Origin: Bacteroidota bacterium
Lineage (GTDB): Bacteria; Bacteroidota; Bacteroidia; Chitinophagales; Saprospiraceae
Length of the DNA: 64,000 nt
Direction of reading: 5' to 3'
Assembly (NCBI GenBank): GCA_016124585.1
Contig: WGNL01000010.1
Location: forward strand, 1 to 64,000
Shown in pieces: positions 24,211 to 33,568 of this stretch. Under the pieces are notes generated by a model, which did not search any database, was not told the origin of the DNA, and worked only from the letters and a program-made list of their open reading frames with translations. The stretch's first letter is position 1. Every line of letters begins with the position of its first letter. The translations under genes and the position numbers were made by a program.

Positions 24211-26436
24211 ATGAATAAACTGCACCTGTTGGCACTTGCCATCTTTCCCTTCTTTGCGCTAGCGCAAAAACCAACCCTCCTCCAAAAACTCACCCAACTC
24301 CCTGATTACCAGTTTTTCACCCCCGCCGACCCCAACTCTGACTGGCTCATTCATCCCATCACCACCCCAACCACAGTGCTGAAGGATGGCGAAAAAGACC
24401 TAGTGCTAACCAACGGCCTGCTGCTCCGCCGCTGGCGAATTGTACCAGATGTTACTACCACCCACCTTACCATTTTTACCAAAAATGAAAACTACCTGCG
24501 TGGTGTGAAGCCTGAAGCCGAACTCGTTATGGACGGCGACACCATGCGCATCGGTGGGCTGCTCGGCCAACCAGAGTACGGTTACCTGCTGCCGGAATGG
24601 CTAGATTCGCTTCATGCCGATTCTTCAGCCTTTCACTGCGTGGATTTTGAAATCGGGGAAGTGGAACCGTTGCTGGCTTGGAAGCAAAACCGCTGGTCAG
24701 GGGAGAAGGATTATCCACCACGGGGCAAGCGGCTCAGCTTTTTTTACCAAAATGATGCAGAAAAGTGGCACGGTGTCACGGTGGTTGTCCATTACGAAAT
24801 GTACGACGGCATCCCAGTGCTCTGCAAATGGCTTTCAGTGAAAATTGACGGACACCCAGACCTTAAAATCAACCGTTTCACTTCGGAAATATTGGCAGTA
24901 CGGGAAGAGGAAAGCAGCGTTGACCACGCTGAAGGCTTGCTCACCCCAAATCTTCTCGTACAGACTGACTATGCGTTTCACGATATGAGCAGCCGCTTTT
25001 CAAACCAATGTGTTCGCTGGCTGCCTGACCCAGAATATACCTCCCAAGTAAACTACCAACGCTTGACGCCAAATCTGCTAACGGTCTCGCCACCACTTGG
25101 TCCAGGTGTCACCCTCTCGCCGGGTGATGAGTGGCAGAGTTTCCGCACTTGGGAAATGCCTTTCGACAGCTACGACAGGGAGCGGAAGGGCCTCGCCGAG
25201 CGCCGATTTTACCGTGCCATTGCCCCATGGGCAACGGAAAACTCCATCTTCATGCACTTGACCAGCACCGATCCTGTGGAGGTGAAATCGGCAATTGACC
25301 AGTGTGCCGAGGTAGGTTTCGAAATGGTCATACTCAGCTTCGGCAGTGGCCTGGATATGGAGGATGTAAGCAATGCTAATATTCAGAAATTCAAAGAGTT
25401 AGCGAATTACGCACACTCGAAGGGTATCCAGTTGGGGGGCTACTCGCTGTTTTCCAGCCGCCATATTGACGATGAAAATGATGTGATTAATCCAGTCACA
25501 GGACAACCTGGTGGCGCCATTTTTGGCAATGCGCCTTGCCTCGGCAGCCAGTGGGGTATCCGGTATCTGGACAACTTACGCAAGTTCATTACCAAAACAG
25601 GCTTCGACCTATTGGAACACGACGGGCCTTACCCCGGCGACGTTTGCGCCAGCCAAAAGCACCCTGGTCATGAGGGGTTGGAGGATTCGCAGTGGCAGCA
25701 ATGGGATTCGACCGTGGAATTTTACAAATGGCTTCGTGAAACGGGCGTATACCTCAATGCCCCCGATTGGTACTTCCTGAATGGTGGCAGCAAAACGGGC
25801 ATCGGCTACCGGGAAACGAACTGGTCGCTGCCCCGTGAGCGCCAAATAATCCTTGGCCGCCAAAATATCTACGATGGCACCTGGACGAAAACACCTTCGA
25901 TGGGCTGGACTTTTACCCCGCTAACTGAGTACCATGGCGGCGGTGCTGCGGCCACATTGGAGCCGCTCGATTCACACCGGGCAGCATACCGCCAGCACCT
26001 CTGGCAGAACTTCGGTAGCGGGGTGCAAAGCTGTTACCGTGGCCCTCGACTTTTTGATACGGATGAAACCAAATGGGTGGTGCAAGCTGCCGTGAACTGG
26101 TACAAGAAATACCGTGATATCCTTAACAGCGACATCATCCACCTTCGCCGACCGGATGGACAGGATTGGGATGGCATCCTGCATGTGAACCCAAATTTGA
26201 AGGAAAAGGGCTTGGCGATGCTTTACAATCCTTTGAAAAACAGTATTTTACGAAAAATAAGATTGCCGCTCTACTACACAGGCTTGACCGAGGTAGCACA
26301 GGTAAGAATGGGGAGCAGCGCTGATATCAGCTCAAAGGAAAGTTTACCAAAGGAATTTACGCTGAACCGTTTTTTCGAAATTGAAATTGAGGTAGAAATA
26401 CCGGCAGAGGGTTGGGTTTGGGTAGTGATTGAATAA
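24211..26436 (+). CDS. Secreted glycoside hydrolase, alpha-galactosidase-like (clan GH-D-like)
   Basis: A 741-residue protein with a signal peptide ending FFALAQ. Residues ~30-350 are a beta-sandwich N-terminal domain (LLLRRWRIVPDVTTTHLTIF ... MYDGIPVLCKWLSV). Then a TIM-barrel-like region: VGFEMVILSFGSGLDMED, YAHSKGIQLGGYSLFSSR, and FDLLEHDGPYPGD, where the Asp after LLEH fits the nucleophile position of GH27/GH36 enzymes; GIGYRETNWSLPRERQ may carry further active-site residues. A C-terminal all-beta domain ends the protein. It probably removes alpha-linked sugars in the periplasm or outside. No SusC/SusD pair lies nearby, so it is not part of a visible polysaccharide-utilisation locus. Substrate unknown. 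Confidence 0.65.
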   Translation: MNKLHLLALAIFPFFALAQKPTLLQKLTQLPDYQFFTPADPNSDWLIHPITTPTTVLKDGEKDLVLTNGLLLRRWRIVPDVTTTHLTIFTKNENYLRGVKPEAELVMDGDTMRIGGLLGQPEYGYLLPEWLDSLHADSSAFHCVDFEIGEVEPLLAWKQNRWSGEKDYPPRGKRLSFFYQNDAEKWHGVTVVVHYEMYDGIPVLCKWLSVKIDGHPDLKINRFTSEILAVREEESSVDHAEGLLTPNLLVQTDYAFHDMSSRFSNQCVRWLPDPEYTSQVNYQRLTPNLLTVSPPLGPGVTLSPGDEWQSFRTWEMPFDSYDRERKGLAERRFYRAIAPWATENSIFMHLTSTDPVEVKSAIDQCAEVGFEMVILSFGSGLDMEDVSNANIQKFKELANYAHSKGIQLGGYSLFSSRHIDDENDVINPVTGQPGGAIFGNAPCLGSQWGIRYLDNLRKFITKTGFDLLEHDGPYPGDVCASQKHPGHEGLEDSQWQQWDSTVEFYKWLRETGVYLNAPDWYFLNGGSKTGIGYRETNWSLPRERQIILGRQNIYDGTWTKTPSMGWTFTPLTEYHGGGAAATLEPLDSHRAAYRQHLWQNFGSGVQSCYRGPRLFDTDETKWVVQAAVNWYKKYRDILNSDIIHLRRPDGQDWDGILHVNPNLKEKGLAMLYNPLKNSILRKIRLPLYYTGLTEVAQVRMGSSADISSKESLPKEFTLNRFFEIEIEVEIPAEGWVWVVIE

Positions 26437-26602
26437 TTAAAAAAAAGCCGGGTTTCAAAAAACCGTTCAATGCTTGGCAGTCGTATGTACTTCAAAGCGA
26501 GAAAACCTGACACCTATACTAGTTATATTAAAACCTACATTAAACAAGTCAAACTGTCTTTTAATCTTCCATCCGTTTAGAGAAAAATAACTGGTTTTGG
26601 AG

Positions 26603-26655
26603 GGGCAAATCAAAGCATTGGAGCATGGCTCCTCTAGCTGCGCTTTGCCCTTTTT
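26603..26655 (+). terminator. Structured element with alternative stems and a T-run
   Basis: GGGCAAA (26603-26609) pairs with TTTGCCC (26644-26650), followed by five T (26651-26655). Inside, GGAGC (26620-26624) pairs with GCTCC (26628-26632) around ATG; alternatively CAAAGC (26611-26616) pairs with GCTTTG (26642-26647), excluding part of the outer stem. It lies 167 bp after the hydrolase stop and 60 bp before the next start, so it could be a terminator or a leader attenuator. The rest of 26437-26715 is AT-rich without further signals. Confidence 0.5.
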
Positions 26656-26715
26656 ATTCCAGTATTTTTTGCGGAACGGGTTTTATTCATCAAGAAAATC
26701 AAAATCCAATTACGT

Positions 26716-29700
26716 ATGAAGAATCCTTTTACCTCACACGCACAAGGCGTTTTCCGACGCCATCTACTCCAGAAACTGACGATAATATGCCTTTTGCTTT
26801 TTGCTGCCATCGGGCAGATGAATGCTCAAATAGTGTATGCGCTCTCCGGCAGTACACTTTTTTCGTTTGATGCGGCTGCGCCAACAACGGTTTTGACCAC
26901 CAATGTCATCACTGGCGTAAGCGCTGGCCAAACCATTGAAGGCATTGATTTCCGTCCAAATACAGGCGAACTTTACGCCATTGGCTATAACCAAACCTCA
27001 GGCGAGGCAAGGCTTTACACCATCAATTTGGTGACGGGCGCTGCAACGGCCATCGGCGCAGCCCCGGTCATGCTACAGCCAAACATGGGTGAGGTTAATT
27101 TCGACTTCAATCCAACGGTCGACCGAATCCGGGTGACGGGCAGCAACACGGCGAACTACCGTCTGCACCCTGTCACAGGTGCCATTGCTGCCACTGATGG
27201 CAATTTGGCCTACGCCACTACTGACGTGAATGCCGCTGTCACGCCGTTCATTGCAGCAGCTGCTTACACCAACAGTTTTATCGGAACTACGACCACCACG
27301 TTGTACAATTACGACGCTGCGTTAAACATCATCACCAACCAAGTGCCGCCCAACAATGGCACTTGCAACACCATTGGTATGTCAGGTTTGATTGTGGATG
27401 CCGTGAACCCGCAAGTGGACATGGACATTTTTTTTGATGCTGCTACGCAAACCAACACGGCAATTTTGGTCGCAGTTATGGGCATCGTTCCAACCACTAA
27501 TTTTTACACCGTTGACCTCACAACGGGCGCTACCACGGCTCTCAGCCCAGTGGGCATTCCCCTCTCGGTGGACGACATCGCCATCAAAATAGAGCAAACC
27601 GTGCCTGCACAGGTAACGGGTCAGCTTATTTATGCCACAACAGCCAACAACAGTCTCATTTCCTTCGACTCCGATGCGCCGGGCATCATCCGCAGCATCG
27701 TACCAGTGACGGGCGTCACGACTGGTCAGGCGATTGAAGGCATTGATTTTCGTCCAAATACAGGCGAACTCTACGCCATTGGTTACAACCAAATGTCGGG
27801 CGAGGCTCGGCTTTACACCGTCAATTTAACCTCAGGGGTTGCGACCGCCGTCGGTGCAGCGCCAGTCACCTTGGCTAGTGCAATGGGCGAAATCAGTTTT
27901 GATTTCAATCCGACGGTTGACCGCATCCGGGTGATGGGCAGCAACGGTATCAACTACCGCCTGCACCCAGTGACGGGTGCCATCGTGGCCACGGACGGCA
28001 CTTTGGCCTACGCTGCTGGTGACATCAATGCAGCCGCAGCGCCTTTCATTGCTGCCTCTGCCTACACCAACAGTTATATTGGAACGACAACCACCACCCT
28101 GTATAATTACGACGCCGCACTCAACATCATTACGACCCAAAACCCACCAAACGCTGGTGTACTGAACACCGTCGGTGCTTCTGGCATCATTGTGAACGTG
28201 ACCGACCCGCTGGTGGACATGGACATATTTTACGATGCAGCCAGCTCCGCTAATTTGGCTTTCGTTAGTGCTGCGCAAAGTGGCACCACTGCCAACGCTT
28301 TCTACACCCTTGACCTTGCTACGGGTACTGCTACCTCCGTCGGCCTCATTGGTGCTGGCATCAACGTGAACGATATTGCGGCCTTCATTGACCGGACCAC
28401 CCCTGCTCAAACAGGTCAACTCGTTTATGCCCTCACAGGCAACAACAACCTCATCAGCTTCGATTCCGACCTGCCGGAATTCATCCGCTCCATCACGCCA
28501 GTGAGCGGTGTTTTTGCTGCGCAACCACTGATGGGCCTCGACTTCCGCCCAGCGACGGGTGAGCTGTACGGCATTGTTTACAACAACAACTCCGGTATGG
28601 CAAGGCTTTACACCGTTGATGTGACAACGGGTGCAGCAACAGCTATCGGCACGGACTCCGTGATGCTGATGGCAGGCATGGGCGGCATTATTTTCGACTT
28701 CAACCCAACGGTGGATCGCATCCGGGTGATGGGCAGCAATGGTACGAATTTCCGTCTGCACCCCGTCACTGGCGCTATTGCTGCAACAGATGGCAGCCTC
28801 GCTTTTGCCGCAGGCGACACCAACGAAAACGCCACGCCTGCAATTGGCGCAGGTGCCTACACCAACAGCTACAACGGCACGACAACCACCACACTGTACG
28901 ATTATGATTACAACCTGAATATTCTCGCTTCGCAAATACCGCCAAACAACGGGACGCTGAACACCATCGGCAGTTCGGGCATCATGGTCAATGCCACTAT
29001 GCCGACCATTGACATGGACGTGTACTACGCCTACGCTGACGGCAGCAATACTGCCTACCTGAATGCCAACACAGGCACGGGCAGCAACGACGGTTTTTAC
29101 GAAGTAAACCTGATGACAGGCGCAGCCACGCTGGTTGGCCCAATCGGGTTGGGCATCCCCGTGCGCAGCATCGCCGTGGTATTGGATACGCCTCCTCCGC
29201 CAACCACGACTTTCACGGCGCACCTCTCTGGCCACAGCCAAACTTTCCCAGTTGCAACGGCTGGCACTGGCGATATTACCGCTATACTCACTGGTGACCA
29301 GTTGGTTCTAAGTGGTTCTTACAGCGGTCTTTCCACTGCTGTAAATCTGGCCATCGCTGGTGGTGCGCACATCCACGCTGGCTATGCTGGTCAGGCTGGC
29401 GGCATTGAAGTGGGCTTGGTGCCAACCCCAGACCTCGACCCAACGAGTGGCACTTTCAATGCGGCGCTCAACACGTTTACCCTCACCCAAGCGCAAATTG
29501 ACCTTCTGAATAATCGCCAACTCTACATCAACGTACACACTTTGGCCTATGCAGGCGGTGAAATCCGTGGTCAGTTGTTGCCAGAAGCCGATGGATATTT
29601 TTCGACAAATCTGTTTGGTAGCAACCAAGTGCCTGCGCTCCTTTCAAATGGCAGTGGTGCTTTGGCCCTCGAACTCCATGGTGATTCTTTGGTCGTGAGC

Positions 29701-32157
29701 GGCTCGTTCGACAACCTCGACGGTGAATTTGACCCAAATATTGCCGGAGGCGCACACTTGCACCTCGGCTTGCAGGGCGGCGCTGGCGGCATCGAAATCG
29801 AGCTGAACGCCACGGTGGATGCCGACAATTACGGCGGCGTTTTTGCGCCAGCCGACAACACATTTGTGTTGACTGCTGACCAAATTGCAGCGCTCGAAAG
29901 CCAGCAATTGTATGCCAATATCCACACCATGACTGCCGCTTCTGGCGAAATCCGTGGACAAATCGTGGGCGATGCTGATGTGGTTTTCCGGGCGCACCTT
30001 TCTGGCGCAAACGAATACCCATTCGTTACTTCTTTGGCCGACGGCCAAGTGATAGCTGAACTGAACGGCAACACGCTGACGGTTTCCGGCACCTTCCAGG
30101 GCTTGGAGTCCATGGCGACTGCTTCGCATATCCATCTCGGCACTGCTGGCACGAGCGGCGGCGTGGCTTTTCCGCTGACCTACATGCTGGACGCTAGCGC
30201 AACGAGCGGCGTTTTCATGGCTGAAGACAATACGTTTACCCTGACCGATGACCAAGTTGCTTCGTTAGTGAACCGTGATTTCTACGTAAACATCCACACG
30301 ATGGAACATGGCGGAGGTGAAGTCCGTGGCCAACTGATGCTGGAAAGCCAATCGTTTTTCACAGCATTCCTTACAGGTAGTCAAGCGATACCTGACGTGA
30401 GTACGGGTGCGCATGGTTCGGTCATCGCAGAAGTTTCGGGCAACCGGGTGACGCTGAGCGGTTCGTTTGCTGAACTGGGCAGCGCGCTTGATGTAGCCAT
30501 TGCGGGTGGCAGCCACATCCACGCTGGCTTGCCGGGTCTGAACGGGCCTGTGCTTTACCCGCTAGTAGCTGATTTGGATGCCAATCTGATGGGCGGCACC
30601 TACTCACCTTCGCTCAATACTTTCACTTTGGATGCTGGGCAATTGGATACGCTGCTTGGCCGTGCGATGTACATCAACCTTCACACATTGGATGTTGCCA
30701 GCGGCGAAATCCGTGGAAACCTAATGGGTGAAGCAAGCGCTTACTTTATGTCGCCACTTTCCGGCGCCAGCCAAACGCCTGCTGAAAACGTGCCTGCAAT
30801 TGGCTTGATGATTTTGGAAGTCACTGGCTTGCATGGTCAGACGCTAGGTTCATTCTCCTCCCTCGGCACCGATTTCGATCCGAATGTCGCAGGTGGCGCA
30901 CACTTCCATGAGGCTTACGCAGGCAGCAACGGCAATATTGCGATTGAGTTGGAGGCATCATTCGATGTGGATTACATGAACGGGGTTTTCTCCTCCGACA
31001 TCAACGCTTTTGAGATGAGCCAGGGCTTTTTGGATTCGCTCCGCTCCCGCCAAGTTTATACGAATATCCACACGACGGGCGTGCCGAACGGCGAAGTGCG
31101 TGGGCAATTGATGCCGTTAGCCGGGTCATATTTCCATACCACTTTGTCTGGTGTAAACGAAGCATCCCCTGTCATTACCAACGGCTTGGGCGGCTTGAAA
31201 ATGGAACTGAATGGCAATGTTTTCACCGTTTCAGGCAGTTTCTCCAGCTTGGACGGGCAATTTGACGCTAACGTGGCGGGTGGTTCGCACATACACATTG
31301 GGGAGCCAGGCAACGGCGGCGGCATTGTGTTCGAATTGACGCCAACCGTGGCGGCTGACCTTCAAAACGGTTATTTCGCTGCTGAAGACAACAGTTTTAC
31401 CCTCACTGCCGACCAAGTGGCTTCGCTTCGCAACGGGGAATATTACGCCAATATCCACACTTCAACTGAAGCAGGAGGAGAGGTTCGGGGCCAGATTTTA
31501 CCCGAAATCAATTACTTCCCGACGAGCAGTGATTTGACCCTGCCATTGCCCGGCGCATCCATCAACGTGGCGGGTTTGCCAACCGATTTGCTCAACCTCG
31601 CTTGGACGCCAGCCACTGACCCTGACGGCGACAACGTAGTTTACGTTTGGCAAGTGGCCACCGATGCTGATTTCAACAACGTGGTGTTCATGCAAGGCCC
31701 CGGCGATGTGCTTTTGTCAACGGTGACTTACGGCGAATTGGACGCAGTTTTGGCAGCAAATGGTGTGGCTGTTGGAGCAAGCGTGACGCTGTACCACCGC
31801 GTCGTGGTAACAGACGGCTCTAATTCAACACCGGGCGAAAGCAACGATGCCCAGTTCATCCGGGGCGTGGTTTCGGGTACGGGCGAGGTGCTGGCGGATA
31901 TGTTTGGGGTGAGCGTTACACCGAATATGACTGCTGGTCAGGCCGTCAATTTGCTGATAAATGCAACACAATCTGCCGAGGTAGAAATGATGCTCGTCAA
32001 TAGCAACGGCCAAGTGCTGGAAACCCGACAACTGACCGTGGGCAATGGTACACAGGACTACCAGCTGAACATGGATCGTGCGCCTGGAGCGTATTTCGTC
32101 TCCCTTAGAACAGCGCAGGGAACTTTACCAACACAAAGGATTTTGGTGATAAAATAG
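26716..32157 (+). CDS. Giant T9SS surface protein: three DUF4394 and six CHRD domains
   Basis: An 1813-residue exported protein; the signal peptide ends IGQMNAQ (~37). Residues ~38-825 are three tandem DUF4394 modules of ~265 residues with near-identical phrases (IEGIDFRPNTGELYAIGYNQ, DFNPTVDRIRV.GSN...RLHPVTGAI). Then six CHRD domains of ~127 residues start near 831, 958, 1087, 1211, 1341 and 1470, each with a G(G/A)(A/S)H(I/L/F)H motif, a (N/V)(I/V)HT motif and a final GE(I/V)RG(Q/N). A fibronectin-like segment (~1598) and a type A T9SS sorting domain (~1728-1813) end the chain. It is likely a secreted or surface adhesive protein. DUF4394 repeats 1 and 2 are also highly similar at DNA level (26941 versus 27739), indicating recent duplication. 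Confidence 0.85.
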   Translation: MKNPFTSHAQGVFRRHLLQKLTIICLLLFAAIGQMNAQIVYALSGSTLFSFDAAAPTTVLTTNVITGVSAGQTIEGIDFRPNTGELYAIGYNQTSGEARLYTINLVTGAATAIGAAPVMLQPNMGEVNFDFNPTVDRIRVTGSNTANYRLHPVTGAIAATDGNLAYATTDVNAAVTPFIAAAAYTNSFIGTTTTTLYNYDAALNIITNQVPPNNGTCNTIGMSGLIVDAVNPQVDMDIFFDAATQTNTAILVAVMGIVPTTNFYTVDLTTGATTALSPVGIPLSVDDIAIKIEQTVPAQVTGQLIYATTANNSLISFDSDAPGIIRSIVPVTGVTTGQAIEGIDFRPNTGELYAIGYNQMSGEARLYTVNLTSGVATAVGAAPVTLASAMGEISFDFNPTVDRIRVMGSNGINYRLHPVTGAIVATDGTLAYAAGDINAAAAPFIAASAYTNSYIGTTTTTLYNYDAALNIITTQNPPNAGVLNTVGASGIIVNVTDPLVDMDIFYDAASSANLAFVSAAQSGTTANAFYTLDLATGTATSVGLIGAGINVNDIAAFIDRTTPAQTGQLVYALTGNNNLISFDSDLPEFIRSITPVSGVFAAQPLMGLDFRPATGELYGIVYNNNSGMARLYTVDVTTGAATAIGTDSVMLMAGMGGIIFDFNPTVDRIRVMGSNGTNFRLHPVTGAIAATDGSLAFAAGDTNENATPAIGAGAYTNSYNGTTTTTLYDYDYNLNILASQIPPNNGTLNTIGSSGIMVNATMPTIDMDVYYAYADGSNTAYLNANTGTGSNDGFYEVNLMTGAATLVGPIGLGIPVRSIAVVLDTPPPPTTTFTAHLSGHSQTFPVATAGTGDITAILTGDQLVLSGSYSGLSTAVNLAIAGGAHIHAGYAGQAGGIEVGLVPTPDLDPTSGTFNAALNTFTLTQAQIDLLNNRQLYINVHTLAYAGGEIRGQLLPEADGYFSTNLFGSNQVPALLSNGSGALALELHGDSLVVSGSFDNLDGEFDPNIAGGAHLHLGLQGGAGGIEIELNATVDADNYGGVFAPADNTFVLTADQIAALESQQLYANIHTMTAASGEIRGQIVGDADVVFRAHLSGANEYPFVTSLADGQVIAELNGNTLTVSGTFQGLESMATASHIHLGTAGTSGGVAFPLTYMLDASATSGVFMAEDNTFTLTDDQVASLVNRDFYVNIHTMEHGGGEVRGQLMLESQSFFTAFLTGSQAIPDVSTGAHGSVIAEVSGNRVTLSGSFAELGSALDVAIAGGSHIHAGLPGLNGPVLYPLVADLDANLMGGTYSPSLNTFTLDAGQLDTLLGRAMYINLHTLDVASGEIRGNLMGEASAYFMSPLSGASQTPAENVPAIGLMILEVTGLHGQTLGSFSSLGTDFDPNVAGGAHFHEAYAGSNGNIAIELEASFDVDYMNGVFSSDINAFEMSQGFLDSLRSRQVYTNIHTTGVPNGEVRGQLMPLAGSYFHTTLSGVNEASPVITNGLGGLKMELNGNVFTVSGSFSSLDGQFDANVAGGSHIHIGEPGNGGGIVFELTPTVAADLQNGYFAAEDNSFTLTADQVASLRNGEYYANIHTSTEAGGEVRGQILPEINYFPTSSDLTLPLPGASINVAGLPTDLLNLAWTPATDPDGDNVVYVWQVATDADFNNVVFMQGPGDVLLSTVTYGELDAVLAANGVAVGASVTLYHRVVVTDGSNSTPGESNDAQFIRGVVSGTGEVLADMFGVSVTPNMTAGQAVNLLINATQSAEVEMMLVNSNGQVLETRQLTVGNGTQDYQLNMDRAPGAYFVSLRTAQGTLPTQRILVIK

Positions 32158-32183
32158 GTGAGAATTCTGAATGGATTCTTTTA

Positions 32184-32213
32184 GGGCACTGGCGCAGGCC
32201 AGTGCCCTTTTTT
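32184..32213 (+). terminator. Rho-independent terminator after the DUF4394/CHRD gene
   Basis: GGGCACTGGC (32184-32193) and GCCAGTGCCC (32198-32207) form a perfect 10-bp stem with a 4-base loop, followed by six T (32208-32213), 26 bp past the stop. Confidence 0.85.
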
Positions 32214-32289
32214 ATGTTAAAATTGAAAGGTATGACCCAACCAATTTTACCAAAAACATCGTCTTGCGAGGAAATTAAACCAAGTAGAT

Positions 32290-33471
32290 ATGAAAAATGC
32301 TATCCTTTCCATTTTAACTTTCCTATTCCTGATTTTTGTTTTTGGTTGCTCAAAAGAAGATGCTGCTGGCCCCAGTAGTTTTTCCAGCGAATCTTTTGCG
32401 GATTCCTCATTAGGTAAAACGGGTAGTTCATCTTCTAGCAGTGGAACAGGGAGTAACACTACCCCTGCCGGGCAGATTACTGCCGGAGAATGGGACGACC
32501 TCGAAAATTGGGACTTCTGGAACAGCCTGCTTACCAATGACACAATTGTTGGATATCAGGATTATTGGCGTTTTCACCCTGCCCAACGTTACACAGTCAA
32601 GGTGCTGGATAATTTGGGACACCCTGTTTGTGATAGCCGGGTGCAACTCATGGGTTATGGCAACGAACCGCTGTGGGAAGCTCGTACTGACAATTTAGGG
32701 AAGGCCGAGCTATGGGCAAATTTGTACGGAGGCGATAGTCAAGTCACAAATTTGATGGTTGAATCCACGCTAGTTAACAACCCACAACCGAATGTTACAA
32801 ATGAGGTGGTTTTGGTTGGTGTCATGCCTCAATTTTCAGCAGTAGATGTGGCTTTAATTGTAGATGCTACTGGTAGCATGGGGGATGAAATTGAGTACCT
32901 CAAAGCGGAATTGACAGACGTTTTGAACCGCATTCAAAATACCGCTGCGGGTTTAAACCTGCGTGCTGGTTCTGTTTTTTACCGGGATGAAGGAGATGAA
33001 TTCGTGACGAAAGTTTCTCCATTTTCCACCAATTTCCACCTTACCCAATCCTTCGTGAATGATAACCATGCTGGCGGGGGTGGTGATTTCCCAGAGGCTG
33101 TTGACCAAGCTGTTAACAAGGCCATCTTCAGCTTGGAATGGTCAAATAATGCTCGTTCACGCATTGCGTTCTTGATTCTTGATGCGCCACCACACCATGA
33201 AGACCAAGCCATCGAGCGCCTGCAGCGAAGCATCGAGGAAGCAGCAGCTAAAGGCATTAAGGTCATACCAATTGTTGCTAGTGGCATTGATAAGGAGACT
33301 GAGTTTTTGATGCGCTACTGTGCAATAGCAACGAACGGTACTTATGTTTTTATCACCAATGACAGTGGCATCGGGAACGAGCACTTGCAGGCAACGGTTG
33401 GCGATTATGAGGTAGAATTTTTGAACGATTTGATGGTTAGATTGGTAAAGAAATACACCCAGATTCAATAA
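32290..33471 (+). CDS. von Willebrand factor A (vWA) domain lipoprotein
   Basis: A 393-residue lipoprotein: the signal ends VFGC (Cys20) and is followed by a Ser/Gly-rich spacer. Residues ~95-160 form a beta domain (RYTVKVLDNLGHPVCDSRVQL). The vWA domain starts VDVALIVDATGSMGDEIEYL, with DATGSM as a DxTxS variant of the metal-ion-dependent adhesion site, continues VSPFSTNFHLTQSFV and GGGGDFPEAVDQAV, then RIAFLILDAPPHHEDQAIERL. vWA proteins bind ligands through the bound metal; in the periplasm or on the surface this suggests adhesion or complex assembly. It is flanked by terminators, so likely a single-gene unit. Confidence 0.8.
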   Translation: MKNAILSILTFLFLIFVFGCSKEDAAGPSSFSSESFADSSLGKTGSSSSSSGTGSNTTPAGQITAGEWDDLENWDFWNSLLTNDTIVGYQDYWRFHPAQRYTVKVLDNLGHPVCDSRVQLMGYGNEPLWEARTDNLGKAELWANLYGGDSQVTNLMVESTLVNNPQPNVTNEVVLVGVMPQFSAVDVALIVDATGSMGDEIEYLKAELTDVLNRIQNTAAGLNLRAGSVFYRDEGDEFVTKVSPFSTNFHLTQSFVNDNHAGGGGDFPEAVDQAVNKAIFSLEWSNNARSRIAFLILDAPPHHEDQAIERLQRSIEEAAAKGIKVIPIVASGIDKETEFLMRYCAIATNGTYVFITNDSGIGNEHLQATVGDYEVEFLNDLMVRLVKKYTQIQ

Positions 33472-33485
33472 GCCATTGCGGAAAT

Positions 33486-33540
33486 CCCCCAAATAAAAAA
33501 ATCCCGGCTGTGAAGCAGCCGGGATTTTTTTATTTGGGGG
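33486..33540. terminator. Bidirectional terminator, perfect 25-bp stem
   Basis: Bases 33486-33510 and 33516-33540 are perfect inverted repeats with a 5-base loop (TGAAG); the core ATCCCGGCTG stem is flanked by A7/T7 runs and outer CCCCC/GGGGG. It lies between the convergent vWA (stop 33471) and peroxidase (stop 33569) genes and can terminate both. Confidence 0.9.
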
Positions 33541-33568
33541 AATGAACCCCTACGAAATGATCGCTAAT

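Noticed and set aside
27832-29241. 469-codon minus-strand frame inside the DUF4394 region
   Set aside because: Arises from repeated GC-biased codons of the DUF4394 repeats on the other strand; Val/His/Arg-rich with no recognised domain.
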